Source: Picocystis sp. L7 (lineage: Eukaryota; Chlorophyta; Picocystophyceae; Picocystales; Picocystaceae). From it: 64,000 bases of DNA. Numbering within the stretch: the stretch's first letter is position 1; each line of letters starts with the position of its first letter. The stretch lies in assembly GCA_020975725.1 (NCBI GenBank), contig QXJR01000015.1, positions 434,001 to 498,000 of the forward strand. The letters run 5' to 3'. The notes under the pieces were generated by a model that searched no databases, had not been told where the DNA came from, and was given only the letters and a program-made list of their open reading frames with translations. Position numbers and translations under genes: made by a program. Shown here one piece after another: positions 1 through 10,636 of this stretch.

Positions 1-18
1 GCTTTCCTCTGAATGCAG

Positions 19-589
19 GATGGATATAACCCAGGGTCACTTGCAAAGACTCGAAGAGGCCAAAGCTGAAATTCAACGACTTGAAGTTCGCGTGCTGGAG
101 AGTGAGGAGAGATTTGTCCAGTCTACCATGCGTTGCGCAGATCTTGAGGAGCAAGTTGCCAGCCTAGAGAGGGCAATCCATGCGGAGAGGAAGAAGACTG
201 CAAAGCAGAACCACGATGCACAAGCAAGCTCCACAAAATTAGAGGAGTTCTTCAAACTTCAGCGGGAGAATAGTATGCTGAAGGTAAGAGAGCAGCAGAT
301 CGCTGAAGCGCTGTCTGAGCAATCCTCCCTAGTTGCAAGTCTGAAGTCACGTCTGCAAGCATTGAGCCCCTCGCCCAACAAAACGAAGCAAATTGAAGGA
401 AAATTGAGGCAGTACAAGCAGGAAGCACAAGAAGCCCGGAATGCAGCTGACAAGGCTCTGCAGCAGGTTGCGGAGCTGAGTCGTCGGAACTGTGAACTGG
501 AGTCTATAATCCGAGCGCAAGGGCCTCCTGACCTTTCGCTTGCCTCCACTGCTTCACCGGACGACCTTATGGAGGATTTGTACAAGTAA
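19..589 (+). CDS. C-terminal exon of a coiled-coil protein (5' end outside window)
   Basis: This is the last exon of a gene that begins left of the window. A pyrimidine-containing stretch followed by CAG at 16-18 looks like a splice acceptor, so I start the exon at 19 rather than calling the ATG at 20 a true start. The roughly 189 visible residues are almost entirely heptad-like and charged (repeated LEE, LER, KLEE, LKSRLQAL segments), predicting a long coiled coil. An acidic, Ser/Pro-containing tail ends in DLMEDLYK. No catalytic or named domain is visible, so no function is assigned; a cytoskeletal or scaffold role would be a guess. The reading frame is clean to the stop. Confidence 0.6.
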
Positions 590-793
590 TAAGACCTGCT
601 CAGGTCGTGCGACACACGCACACACCTGGCTCACCATCACCATATCTTTCGAAACGTCCTTCGTCCTTCAGACTTGTCCATTCCACCTTGCTGCAACAAT
701 GCCAGTTCAAGCATTCACATGCCTCGGTTGTTGCCCCAAAATCGATGGGGGAGGAAGCCTGGTAGAGACTTCCCCCAACACACACCATGGTTT

Positions 794-837
794 GGGGCGA
801 CCCCACCACGTCCGAAGGGTAGACAGGGTAGGGTCGC
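794..837. promoter_or_regulatory. GGGGCGACCCCA motif with partial inverted copy upstream of the GT8-like gene
   Basis: GGGGCGACCCCA lies at 794-805, and a partial inverted copy, GGGTCGC, lies at 831-837, just before the ATG at 844. The same 12-mer forms a perfect inverted repeat at 34.5 kb. A role as a promoter element is inferred only from position and recurrence. Confidence 0.3.
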
Positions 838-843
838 TGCACA

Positions 844-1848
844 ATGTCCAGGCTGTCTGTCAAAATGGCGTTCGATCGACGAACACTGCGATGCGGACTG
901 GTGACGATGCTGGCAGGATATGCGGTCACGCTATCCATGGTCGCCTTTTCCAACATGGGACCGCTGCACATGCTGCACGAGATGGAAAAAGCGAGGCGGA
1001 CGGAGGATCGACGGGTGTTGGAAAACCTGCCCGAATCCAACGCCAAGTACGCCTACGCATTCTATCTGCCGTATGACACAAGCTTGCAGCAGATGTGCGC
1101 CTTGGTCGTGCAAGTCAAGGATACGTACACACTCGCCGATCCTGCGCTCGGTGTCGACCTGGTGGTGTTGCACATCCGAGATGTTCCAGATCAAATACGA
1201 TCCCTGCTGGAGCATCAAACCAGGGTGAAGTTCCAGCGCTTGCAGTCCCCCAAGTACAAGGAAAAGCACAGGCTCTGGGAAAGCTTTGCGAAGTTCAAAG
1301 GGTTGGCATCTCTCAAATATGAGCGTGTGGTCTACATGGGTACGAACACCCTGGTCCGAGGAAACTTTGATCACCTATTCACCCTCTCTCCTTACATAAC
1401 AAGCTTGGCAGCTCCACGCATCTACTGGTTAAAACAACCAATGCTTTCTGACCAGGGACCCATAGTTCTAGATCCTGGCCACCCTCTGATGATCGCCGTA
1501 GGACATGGAAAGATGACATCGCCATGGCTGCTGGATAAATCAACTTCAGAGCTGGAATGGATCAACACGTACTTCCTTGAACATGCAATGTTGTTTGACA
1601 GCTTCTTATCCCTCTCCACAGAAGAGTTTACACCTGGTACACCACGATACAAGTTGTGGGGGAAAAAGTTCCAACAACCACCTGCAGAGATACTCAATCG
1701 CACACGCATTGTTCACTTCTTCCCTGGTCATGAGCCCTGGACAATGGAATCTGAACAGATCGGTACACTTCCTTCCCCCGAGTTACGTAGAATTTTTTCT
1801 TCTTGGTATGAATCTGCATCAACATGCCTCGAAATCGATTCCACCTGA
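844..1848 (+). CDS. GT8-like type II membrane glycosyltransferase, DxD motif lost
   Basis: A 334-residue protein with a short basic N-terminus followed by one hydrophobic segment (about residues 18-36), the topology of Golgi type II membrane glycosyltransferases. The rest resembles glycogenin/GT8 folds: a DLVVLHI strand, then KYERVVYMGTNTLVRGNFDHLF where family members usually read DADxLV, and a C-terminal HFFPGHEPW matching the GT8 metal-binding H-x-x-G-x-K-P-W region. The canonical metal-binding DxD is replaced by GTNT, so the protein may be inactive or use a different mechanism. The ATG at 844 is chosen because it precedes the membrane segment; an internal Met at 865 is possible. It is a single exon. 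Family placement is moderately sure; the substrate is unknown. Confidence 0.65.
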   Translation: MSRLSVKMAFDRRTLRCGLVTMLAGYAVTLSMVAFSNMGPLHMLHEMEKARRTEDRRVLENLPESNAKYAYAFYLPYDTSLQQMCALVVQVKDTYTLADPALGVDLVVLHIRDVPDQIRSLLEHQTRVKFQRLQSPKYKEKHRLWESFAKFKGLASLKYERVVYMGTNTLVRGNFDHLFTLSPYITSLAAPRIYWLKQPMLSDQGPIVLDPGHPLMIAVGHGKMTSPWLLDKSTSELEWINTYFLEHAMLFDSFLSLSTEEFTPGTPRYKLWGKKFQQPPAEILNRTRIVHFFPGHEPWTMESEQIGTLPSPELRRIFSSWYESASTCLEIDST

Positions 1849-3042
1849 ATTCAGTTCATTGAAATAGATGAACGTATGCGCACTGGGCAAGGCACATTTT
1901 ATAAAGCCAATTTAGCAGGACACATCTTGGAATGCACAGTTGTGATGCATGGATAGGGCTGAATCTGCATGGACTCAAAGTATACTTGTTTCTGGATGAC
2001 AGAGAAGTAATTCTGGAGAGGGACGCGAAAGAACTGACAGCATTCATGTTGGCAGTACAGTGTATCAACACCCATTTCTGCAGTAATCTAGCACGTCCCG
2101 CTACGCACATGAAATATCCTGATTGCATGGTTGCTGGTACCAACACTTTAGACCTCGATTTGACGGGGCTTTTCCTCTACTGGTTACCTAAGCTGGCTAC
2201 TTCATTGCAATATCGCTTTGCAGGATGTGAATGTGAGTAGGACGTTGGTTTTCTGCTCGAGACGCATGAAGCTGTCATGTCCTGAAAGTGTAAGAGTTCA
2301 CCAAGTTACTTGCAAACAAATAAAAGGGAGGCGGGTCTTGCTTCATTGGCATGCAGTTGTTCATGTATCATGCCCCGCCCTGGAAGTTTCATCGCGCTTT
2401 CTGGAAGGAAGGCTGCTGGGGACCAGCAGCTCGTATTCGTTTGCCGATTCAAACTAGAGGGATAAAAGACAGTCACCCATCGACCACAATTTTCTTGTGT
2501 CTTCCATGGTTCTCTCCAACGGCCCGATTCGAATGTTTGTGACAAAGAGAAAGGCGGAAGCATCAGCCTTTTTAATGCTGCTGCCACTTCATGTGCTAGC
2601 CTGCGTAGGAAACATCCGGTCACCCTGATTGACGTACGTTCTGCCTTGACCATTTGCATGTGAACCGAGTGAGAGATCTCGTTGCACTTATCTGGATGGG
2701 CTGTAGTACAGGATTGCCTGAGATTGATTCGTCTTTCCGCCGGTGTCTTTGCCTGGTGGATGGGCCATGTATCCATTGGCTATGAATGCTTCTTCTCGGT
2801 GGACATACATTAGTGCCAAATCTCCAACAGATGGGCTCTGGCACCTGTGTCCCTGGTCTTGTGTGGACACGTCCAGATGGTCATATGCCATTTGTAACCG
2901 ATGGCTGTTGTACTGCATCAAGCCATGCACATCGCACCAACCACGATCCCTTCCAGGTGGCAATCTCGGTGTGCTTTTCTCCATCGATTCCTCCACGGTT
3001 CTTGAAACTCCTGGCCTCCTCCGTGCCACAACACATTCGATC
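1849..3042. other. Intergenic, nothing recognised
   Basis: About 1.2 kb between the GT8-like gene and the UTP14 upstream region. Reading frames on both strands are short, overlap each other and show no recognisable domain. No repeat, RNA gene or transposon remnant was seen. Confidence 0.5.
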
Positions 3043-3125
3043 GGTCGCCCCCTCCATTTGCCGTGTGCCGACGAGGATCTTCTTTCGGGGAAGGGGGGCA
3101 CCCATCCTCGCCACAAGGGGGGCAT
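3043..3125. promoter_or_regulatory. G-run motifs upstream of UTP14
   Basis: AAGGGGGGCA occurs twice (3091-3100 and, as AAGGGGGGCAT, 3115-3125), about 110-140 bp before the UTP14 ATG, with GGTCGCCCC at 3043-3051. The same G-run decamer forms an inverted repeat upstream of the PDH E2 gene at 49.2 kb. A regulatory role is inferred from recurrence in upstream DNA. Confidence 0.3.
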
Positions 3126-3231
3126 ACAAAGTTCACTCCCAAGTTAACCTTGGGGTCGGCGGCGGCATGTCGGAAAATTTCACCAGAAATTTGGTTCCAT
3201 CACGTCGCTTGTTTCGCATTGCAAGCGACAC

Positions 3232-5934
3232 ATGGGGAGGATGGCGCGGAAACGAGGCAATGCACACAACGGAAGAGACGTGTACGAAGCCGAAGACGAT
3301 GCAACCGCGCCCGAAGATCGCCCTGGAGCGTCCCGACGCCACGATTCCGTGCCGACGTTGGAATACACGATGCCAGAGTCGTACGAAGACGAGGAGATCG
3401 ATGAAGACGAAGCCTTCAATTCAGACGATGAGAAGCGATGGGAAGGTGTTCGTTTCGTTGGCAAGGGAAACAGATCCAAAACGAAGGAAAGAGATGCGGA
3501 GGATGTAGAGACCAACACCGACGCCGGCTCGGAGAGCGATGGAGAAGAGGAACTCTACGAGAGAGATTCCGAAGAGGAAGAGACAGAAGACGAGGAAGAG
3601 GACGAAGAAAGGTACAGGAAACTTCTGGAAGACGTGCAACTGGGACAGGGTAAGAAATCCAAGTCCATGCGGGAGACATTGTCGGAAGTGTACCCAGAAT
3701 CGGAATTCAACATGAATCCTGGCACAGACCAGCAAGGCGGGCAACAGAGTGTGTCCATTGGAGACTTGCTACGGGGTTTAGGGGATAGCAAAGGGATTGA
3801 GAAAGTGAAAAAAGGATTGCACAAGCTGGAATCTAAAGCTAAACCGGCTGAAGCCCCTCTGCCCAAAGGCATACGGGAACGGGAAGAGAGGAAGGCTGGG
3901 TATGAAATCACCAAGAAAGACATCAGTAAATGGAAGGACCTGGTGAAATCCAATCGGGAAAAAAGGACGCTCGTCTTCGCCAAACCCGCCGAAGCCATGC
4001 CGAAGCTCTCCACTGCTGCGCTGGCCGCTAAATTTGAGGCGGAGAACGAGATGGAGAAGGAAGTAGCAGGCCTGCTAAAGGAGGCAAGAGCTGACAATGC
4101 CCGCAGCATGGTGGAAGAAGAAGGAATTGCTATGAACACAATGTCCAAAGCAGAAGTTGAGGAAAGAAAGGACAAGCTGGCCAAGATGAGAGCACTGATG
4201 TTTTACCAGGAAGAGCGGTCGAAGCGGCTGAAGAAAATCAAAAGCAAAGAATATCACAGAAGGCAAAACAAAACTGTCCAAAAAGTTGCGGATCGCCTTG
4301 CGCTCTTAGAGGGATCAGACGAGGACGCCTTCCAAGAGGAAGCTCTGAAAGCAGAATATGCCAGGGCAGAAGAAAGACTTACTCTTAAGCATAGGAACAC
4401 CTCCAGGTGGGCTAGACGTGCTTTGAAGAAAGGGTTGCACAACTCAAAGCCAGGTGTGAAGGAAATGCTGGTGGAACAAATGCGCATAGGAGAAGGTTTA
4501 CGCCAGAAGATCTTGGGAAAAGAAGGCGGCGAATACTCTTCTGGCTCTGAATCAGAAGACGACGTTGAGCAGGCAGAGAATGGAGATGGTGGTAACCTCA
4601 AGTTCAAATCTGAAACATTTAACTTGCTGGAATCTGGAGAGGTTGATATGCCAGACAAAGGGCTCTTTGCTCTTCCTTTCATGAAGCGTGCGATTGAGAA
4701 AAAGAAAAGGGAAGTGGAGGACGAGGCTCGCAATCTTCTTGACCAGCTGGACAGAGAGGATGCAGAGAACGGGGTTGAGAATACTGCATCTGAGTGGAAC
4801 AATGCACAGAATCTGGAAACACGTGGAGGTAGGTTCAAATTCGGTGGGGAGCAAAAGCGCAGGAAAGGTGCTAGTCTGAAAGAGCTCGAAGCAGAAGGTT
4901 ACGACGAGGAAGAGAAAGGCCGCATGGAGAATATTGAGGCGAACACGCCAGCATCTACCAGCCAGAAGAAGCAAGAATTAAAGAAGGAAAAGACAACCAC
5001 ATTGCCGGAATTTGAATATGGGGCAGTTCTGGCAAAGGGGAACATCCCCGCAGCTATTGGGGACCAGACCCCTCGTTCAGTAAGAAAACCAGCGGAAAAA
5101 GGACAGGGCACAGATGAGAAGGCTCAATGCAATGAGCCCCAGGGGAATGGTAAATTGGCTAAGGGTAAGAAGAAGGCCAAGTCCAAGACTAATTCCGCAC
5201 CATCCCAATCGACAGAGTGTGATGTACGAATAGCTGGGTCAGAGACCGCATTTCAAACAGCGCCAAAGGCACCAGAAATCATGAAGATTCAGAAATCAGA
5301 AACAAGAACTTGTGAACGGGAAGCTGCTACGGCTGCCAGAAGAGAGATTGAGGAGGCCAGGAAAGAGAAAAAAGCAATAGCAAACATGTCCTTCGTGGAC
5401 AATGATGTATTGGAAGAGTTTAAAATGGAGAAGGAAGATGCAACTGGAGGGGAGCTACCTCAGCTACAAGAATTCAACATCATGCCGGGTTGGGGTGCAT
5501 GGTCTGACCAGCAGAGGAAGCCCAAGTGGATGATTAAAGCAGAAGAAGAAAATAAGAAGAAAATGGAGGCAGCTGCTGCTGCACGCAAGGATGCAAAATT
5601 GCCTCATGTCATTATATCAGAGAAGTACGATCGCAAAGCTGCAGCGCATGGTAGCTCCACTGTACCATACCCGTTTACTTCCAAGCAAGCATTTGAAGCA
5701 AGCATGCGTATGCCTATTGGGAAGGATTTCAACACGGATGTTGCTTTCAGAAATTTATCAAGACCTGAGGTTCTTACACCAGGGGCAGGAGTTATAATCG
5801 AACAGCTGAAGCACAAGGACGCAAAGTTGCCGCAGAAGAGCTCAAGAGGACAGAAACTTAATAAGAGGAAACTGTTGGAAATTGCAAAGGCGACATCAGT
5901 GAAGAACCGACCCAAACACGCTAGATTGGATTGA
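3232..5934 (+). CDS. UTP14: U3 snoRNA-associated protein UTP14
   Basis: A 900-residue, single-exon protein of the UTP14 family, part of the nucleolar small-subunit processome that matures 18S rRNA. It begins with acidic low-complexity stretches (EDEEIDEDEAF, repeated E/D runs to about residue 125). Long basic/acidic helical regions follow, with family-typical blocks such as EMEKEVAGLLKEA, HRRQNKTVQKVADRLALLEG and a RHNTSRWARRALKKG block. The C-terminus has the diagnostic GWGAWSDQ tryptophan block, an LPHVIISEK segment, a VPYPFTSKQAFEASMRMPIG block and a basic tail. Length fits the family (about 750-900 residues). The ATG at 3232 is chosen; a second in-frame Met lies three codons later. It is convergent with DMC1, with a 70-bp gap. 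Confidence 0.95.
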   Translation: MGRMARKRGNAHNGRDVYEAEDDATAPEDRPGASRRHDSVPTLEYTMPESYEDEEIDEDEAFNSDDEKRWEGVRFVGKGNRSKTKERDAEDVETNTDAGSESDGEEELYERDSEEEETEDEEEDEERYRKLLEDVQLGQGKKSKSMRETLSEVYPESEFNMNPGTDQQGGQQSVSIGDLLRGLGDSKGIEKVKKGLHKLESKAKPAEAPLPKGIREREERKAGYEITKKDISKWKDLVKSNREKRTLVFAKPAEAMPKLSTAALAAKFEAENEMEKEVAGLLKEARADNARSMVEEEGIAMNTMSKAEVEERKDKLAKMRALMFYQEERSKRLKKIKSKEYHRRQNKTVQKVADRLALLEGSDEDAFQEEALKAEYARAEERLTLKHRNTSRWARRALKKGLHNSKPGVKEMLVEQMRIGEGLRQKILGKEGGEYSSGSESEDDVEQAENGDGGNLKFKSETFNLLESGEVDMPDKGLFALPFMKRAIEKKKREVEDEARNLLDQLDREDAENGVENTASEWNNAQNLETRGGRFKFGGEQKRRKGASLKELEAEGYDEEEKGRMENIEANTPASTSQKKQELKKEKTTTLPEFEYGAVLAKGNIPAAIGDQTPRSVRKPAEKGQGTDEKAQCNEPQGNGKLAKGKKKAKSKTNSAPSQSTECDVRIAGSETAFQTAPKAPEIMKIQKSETRTCEREAATAARREIEEARKEKKAIANMSFVDNDVLEEFKMEKEDATGGELPQLQEFNIMPGWGAWSDQQRKPKWMIKAEEENKKKMEAAAAARKDAKLPHVIISEKYDRKAAAHGSSTVPYPFTSKQAFEASMRMPIGKDFNTDVAFRNLSRPEVLTPGAGVIIEQLKHKDAKLPQKSSRGQKLNKRKLLEIAKATSVKNRPKHARLD

Positions 5935-5966
5935 TTTTTTGCATCTCATGTTTGCGTGTTGCCTCG

Positions 5967-5972
5967 AATAAA
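5967..5972 (+). terminator. AATAAA polyadenylation signal of UTP14
   Basis: AATAAA lies 33 bp after the UTP14 stop and before the convergent DMC1 gene. Confidence 0.5.
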
Positions 5973-6004
5973 GTTCAACAACTTCCTGGCCCATACCTGA
6001 TTTC

Positions 6005-7125
6005 TCATCCGCTGTATTCATTCACTCCGCCTTCGGTTATTGCAAAACTGGCTTCAGCTTCAGCACGGTCAGGACTGTCAATGATTTTTACTAGGCGTTG
6101 CTCGGCTTTCCCCTTGCGGAAGAAGAGGCGGGTTGTACACATGTGAGCTAGTACATGTCCCCCAGCGGGTTTCTTCGGGTCCTGCACAAACATTGCACCA
6201 CCACCAGGATCAGCAATGACTTGGTTCGTCAAAAACACTGCACAATTGAACTCCTCTGCAAGCTTTGTGAGCTTTGACAGAGTTCCCATCAGTCGTTGCT
6301 GCCTCTCGGCTAGTTCACCCCTGCCGCTGTAATCTGTCCTGAAGAGAGCTGTGATGCTATCCACAACAATCAGTTTGAAAGGTTCTTCGACCATCTTCGC
6401 TGCCAAAGCCATGATAAGGAGGTGTTGGTGTTCACTGGTGTATGGTCTTGCGTGAAGCACGTTCTCGAGCACAGCTTCGGGATCCAGTCCGAAACGCTGC
6501 GCTATTGGCACCAGCCTGGAGGGTCTAAAAGTTCCTTCCGAGTCAATGATAGCGACCTTTCCGTTTCCACCTCCCATTTCAGTAGGCATCTGGGTGGTCA
6601 CGGCAAGGGTATGAACGAGTTGCGTCTTTCCAGTCCTAAATTCTCCGTAACATTCAGTGATGCTCGAAGTTTGGATTCCTCCGCCCAGGATTTCGTCGAA
6701 TGCTTGGCATCCCGTCGTCACGTAGACACATTCCTTTCTTTTCTCCATAAGTTCTGCGCCAGTGATGAAGGAGCATCCTCTACACAACTTTCGAGCACCC
6801 TCGAGCATCTTCTCTACCTTTCCTTCAGATAACCCCTTGACGTTGAGCAGATCTTTCCTCATGACCATCATGAGCGAGTCGCAGGTTGCGAACCCCGCAT
6901 CCTTTGCCTTCTTCACGTCAGCAGCCCCGATGCCAAGGTCAGTGAGCTTATCTATCGGCCTGTTTCATTGAAGCGGAGCACGGACTCCCAAATCGGTCAG
7001 TTGATCCATTCACAGTCACCGTCACTTTTTCCGTTCTAGAGCATCAGCACGTACACGAAGGGCAGATCTTCCTCCTCGTCCATCTCCTGCACTTCCGGTC
7101 GCTCGAGCACGGCAGCAGCGGCCAT
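6005..7125 (-). CDS. DMC1: Meiotic recombinase DMC1 (two exons)
   Basis: RecA/RAD51-family strand-exchange protein of meiosis. Exons (minus strand) are 7125-7055 and 6959-6005, with a 95-nt intron (donor GTACGT, acceptor ACAG); the join gives 341 residues, the usual DMC1 length. Visible features are an acidic N-terminus, the helix-hairpin-helix region ([10 protein letters not shown]... [12 protein letters not shown]), Walker [10 protein letters not shown] and Walker B LIVVDS. The signatures [17 protein letters not shown] and [11 protein letters not shown] are those of DMC1, where RAD51 has GGGEGKA, NQVVAQVDG and KKPIGGNIIAH. The C-terminal 25 residues are more divergent than in land plants. 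Its upstream region is shared with the divergent PGP synthase gene. Confidence 0.92.
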
Positions 7126-7796
7126 GATGACGGAGTACTAGCAGCACTTCTGTTCGAGTCGGCTGGAAATGATCACGTTTTCGTGCTCTGAGCACGACCA
7201 AAGCACGCGCAGCACGGACCCAGCACGCCCTTGTCCTCTGCGACAGTTGTTCGATGACATCAGAAAGTCCGAATCCATGACCCGATTCGATCGGAAATTT
7301 ATGACGTCTACCGGCGAGGCGCGTCCGATGAGATCCCCCCGGGAAGTCCACCCGTCCAAGAAAACGCTTCTTGGCGGGACTGCGCCCGCTCGACGGTTCG
7401 ATGGGAAAGGAGAGAATAGTTGGAAGGAACCAGGAACTCCTTTCGAAACAGGCGGACTTCTTTCGAGCCCGTTCTTGGTAGGGTCGAGGCACTCGTGTCT
7501 GTGCCGAGGCTGTGCCTTCGAAACGACGCACCAAGTTCGCCTAGCCGTTGCAAGTGCCAATCGCCACAATCTCCCGTTCTCAACTGATCCGCGCTTGTTT
7601 GGATCGATCCATGCCGCTTCCCTTCGATCACGTGGGTCGTTCGTGTCCGTCCAGATCTCCCTCCAATGGGAATCTCCCTGCATCTCCTCTGCTCCCGATC
7701 CTTGTTACATTCACGCCTGCACCGGTGCATGGGGGATCTGTCGATGGTGGGTGGCAGAGCAGGGAGACCTCCAATCGGACCGAATTCATACGGGGA
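7126..7796. other. Divergent upstream region of DMC1 and PGP synthase
   Basis: About 670 bp between the DMC1 ATG and the proposed PGP synthase start. An E2F-like TTGGCGGGA lies at 7371-7379. A longer first exon of the PGP synthase gene could extend to an in-frame ATG at 7611. Nothing else was recognised. Confidence 0.35.
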
Positions 7797-8861
7797 ATGT
7801 TTCCTTTCGATTGGGAACGATCTTGGGTCAACGGTTGGAGCGGAAGGGAACTTCGAGTACCCAGAACTCGGTGGTTGTCCCTCGCGTCGGACGCGCTTCG
7901 CGGCAGGTTCAAGGCGCTTCTGCGCACGATCCTGGACTCTCCAGCAAAAGAACAGGTGACGAAGTAGGTACTGGTAGACGATTGAACGCCTAGGTACCCT
8001 GGAAAATCCTTCTGCTCGAGCTGGGTTGAAAGTGCCGAGTCGTGGTTGTCCTTGCAGATGGAAAGCGAACATGAAGAAGACGGTGGGAATGTGTCGCCGA
8101 GGTTCGACCTGAAACACTTTATCGAAGAGATGGATTCTCCAATAGATAGGAGGTCGGAATTCTACAGACGGAAAGCCGAAGAAGAAAGGCACTGGAAGAG
8201 GCAGATGTTCCCCATGAACGTACCGAACGTCCTGACTTTGTTACGATTGGCGTGCGTTCCTGCCAGTGTTGTCCTATACTTTTCGGAGCAGGAATGGGCG
8301 AAGCTTACTACTGCGATACTCTTCGTCTTAGCCTCGGTTACGGACTGGTTGGACGGATACCTGGCCAGGAGATGGGGCATGTGTTCCACGTTTGGAGCTT
8401 TTTTGGACCCGGTGGCAGACAAAGTCATGGTGACGACTTCTCTGATACTTCTCTCGGTGAGACCTCCCCAACATCTGGTCGAGCCTGCTTGGCTAGTATC
8501 TGTACCTAGCATGGTAATTGTGGCGAGAGAAATCACGATTTCAAGCTTAAGAGAATGGGCAGCAATCGCAGAGGGCGGACACGCACACGGGGCAATGAAG
8601 GTGAATGCTCTAGGAAAGTGGAAGACTGCAACACAGATGACTGCCATGTCCTTGTTGCTCTTCTGCAGGGAACCACATACATTGTACACTTTAGGCATGG
8701 GTTGGCTAGACAGTGCTATATTCGAGCTAGGGAGTTTTCGCACGTCAGCACTCTCTGTTGCCCTCTTATATGTGGCTGCTTTGTTAGCTTTTCTCTCACA
8801 ACTGGGTTACTTTTGGAATGTCTGGAACCATTTCTTACAGGCAACAAAAAAAGGAATTTGA
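7797..8861 (+). CDS. PGPS: Phosphatidylglycerophosphate synthase (CDP-alcohol phosphotransferase)
   Basis: Makes phosphatidylglycerol phosphate from CDP-diacylglycerol and glycerol 3-phosphate, the committed step to phosphatidylglycerol of plastid and mitochondrial membranes. The sure part is 8058-8861 (267 residues), with the complete family signature D-W-L-D-G-Y-L-A-R-R ... G-x3-D-x3-D (DWLDGYLARR, FGAFLDPVADK) and several hydrophobic helices. TGCAG precedes 8058, and the in-frame sequence upstream ends at a splice donor after 7955 (CAG|GTGACG), giving a phase-0 join and a 102-nt intron. The upstream exon is basic and Ser/Arg-rich, plausible as an organelle-targeting peptide. Its start at 7797 is uncertain (ATG 7611 also fits). 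It is convergent with RPN5. Confidence 0.85.
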
Positions 8862-8977
8862 GAAGCAAATTTTGCCATCAAATATTGCCTGTGAATACAT
8901 GGGCCTTAATTTGATGGCGCTTGCTATCGACTTGGTTAGCATGGTCCACGACCATTTCAGTCTCCAACTGCTTTGCC

Positions 8978-10636
8978 TTATATCGTGACTTTATACTGCA
9001 TGGCTTCCTTCTGAATCAAGTGGCAGCTCTTCTCAACTAACTCCAAAAGATTCGCAATGTTACCAGACCAATTATTCAGAACCTCTGCCGCATCTTTCTT
9101 GGGCACAAATGTCACAACACCGGCCGGTCGATCAATCTTTGCAACCAGTGCGCTTGACACTATCATACCGCACAGGTGCTTCTCACTTTCATCGCTGGGT
9201 AGATCCAGGAGTTGAGCAAGCCTTTTCAAAGTGATTTTCGAGTAATACTTTGCAACTACATGAATATTATGTTCGACGACGCGGAGCTTGAGATCGCTCT
9301 TGCGCACTTCCCCTTGCTCCCCACCAAACACATCTCCTTCAGCCATCATCTCCCCAGCATACTCGTGCTCAAACGTGGGCCAGTCAATCAACTCTTGCGT
9401 GATGAATTGCTTCAACAATTTTGCGTGCTCAGGGAGCTCCTCCATGTTTTTGTCTGCTGCTGTCTGGTGCAACAGACTAGACTGCATGCTGTCAAATGGT
9501 GATAGGATAATAAACCAACAAATTTTCCTGAGAAACCCCAGGGAGGTGGACGCATCAGTTGACACGCGCTTATCCTGGTACAGTGCAAGGTAGCACCTGG
9601 CCACTTCCAACGAATCATTAGAATGCATGTGGTACCTGATCATCAGTTGATAGTACATGTTTTTTAATTCGTGTAACACCGGGGTACCCTCTGCAGCAGA
9701 TTCCACGGCTTCTTCCCTCTTCTTCTTGTTTCCAAGATCATCAGTATCTTCCCTCTCAAAAGCCCTAGTACTTATTTTCTTTGCAAGAATAGCTGCTCTT
9801 ATGTAGTCCCCTGAATCCAGGCAAAGCCTCACCTGCTCCAATATGAAGGCAATCTTCTCTGTCTTGGCCATCTGTCCATATGTTTCTACTGCAACTGCTT
9901 GCATGATATTTCTAGCTTCTACGATGTTCCCCATCTCTTCCTGAATTTCTGCATGCATCCTGACCAGTCTAGCTCTTTCGATCTCCACATAAATCTTGCC
10001 TTCGGTCACCGAGCACAGGGTCTTTATCAGCTCGATCTTAGTCTCCTGGTCCGGGGTCTGTTCCAAATATTTCATTGCTTGGCGGACCATCTCTGCCACG
10101 GCCTGCTTGAGCTGTGCACGTCGTTTGCTCAACAGCCTAATGTGTTCGTTCAAAGCGACCCAATCATTTGCATTGAGACAGCATTCGAGGATCGCAAAAA
10201 TGGTCTTCTTCGTGCCGGTTATGTCCACCGCCTGTCAAAACGAGCGTAGCTACATCAGCGACTGCATGGTTTCTTCACACCGCTTTCACTCGACAGATTC
10301 GGCCCGAATGGCTCACCAACCGCTCCTTCTTCTCTAAGTTCAGCAGCTCCTCCAGCGCAGCTTGAAGATTTCCCTACAGCCGTGGCGACGTGTCCCCAGG
10401 GTTTGATCGCAGCAGCAGTTCCACCGGTCAGCATCCAGTTCCGACTTTCCGGTGTGCTCGAACGCACACTCGTGCTGTCTCTCCATCTACATTTTCTCCA
10501 CAATCGCTCATACCTGTCCGGCGATCGCCTTTTGCTGTTCGATCGCAGCGTCCAGTTCGTCGTAGCACCGTGGTTCCTTCTTTTTCGACGACGGATCGTC
10601 CGTCTCCATCTGGACCACGTCTACAGACGGGGACAT
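8978..10636 (-). CDS. RPN5: 26S proteasome lid subunit RPN5/PSMD12 (three exons)
   Basis: Non-ATPase scaffold subunit of the 19S regulatory particle lid. Exons (minus strand) are 10636-10514, 10373-10317 and 10231-8978, with introns of 140 and 85 nt; the joined frame gives 477 residues. Exon 2 encodes GNLQAALEELLNLEKKERL, which aligns with the GRLQEVIETLLSLEK region of the human protein, and exon 3 opens with AVDITGTKK, confirming the splicing. Typical blocks are LNEHIRLLSKRRAQLKQAV, VTEGKIYVEIERARL and a C-terminal PCI region (RVVEHNIHVVAKYYSKITLKR... LAQLLDLPSDESE). An Asp/Lys-rich insert near EDTDDLGNKKKREE is longer than in land plants. The first exon contains two in-frame Met codons; the earlier is used. 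Confidence 0.95.

Noticed and set aside
7371-7379. An E2F-like TTGGCGGGA between DMC1 and PGP synthase, considered as a meiosis or cell-cycle switch.
   Set aside because: It is a single short GC-rich match, expected by chance in this composition; kept only as a remark.
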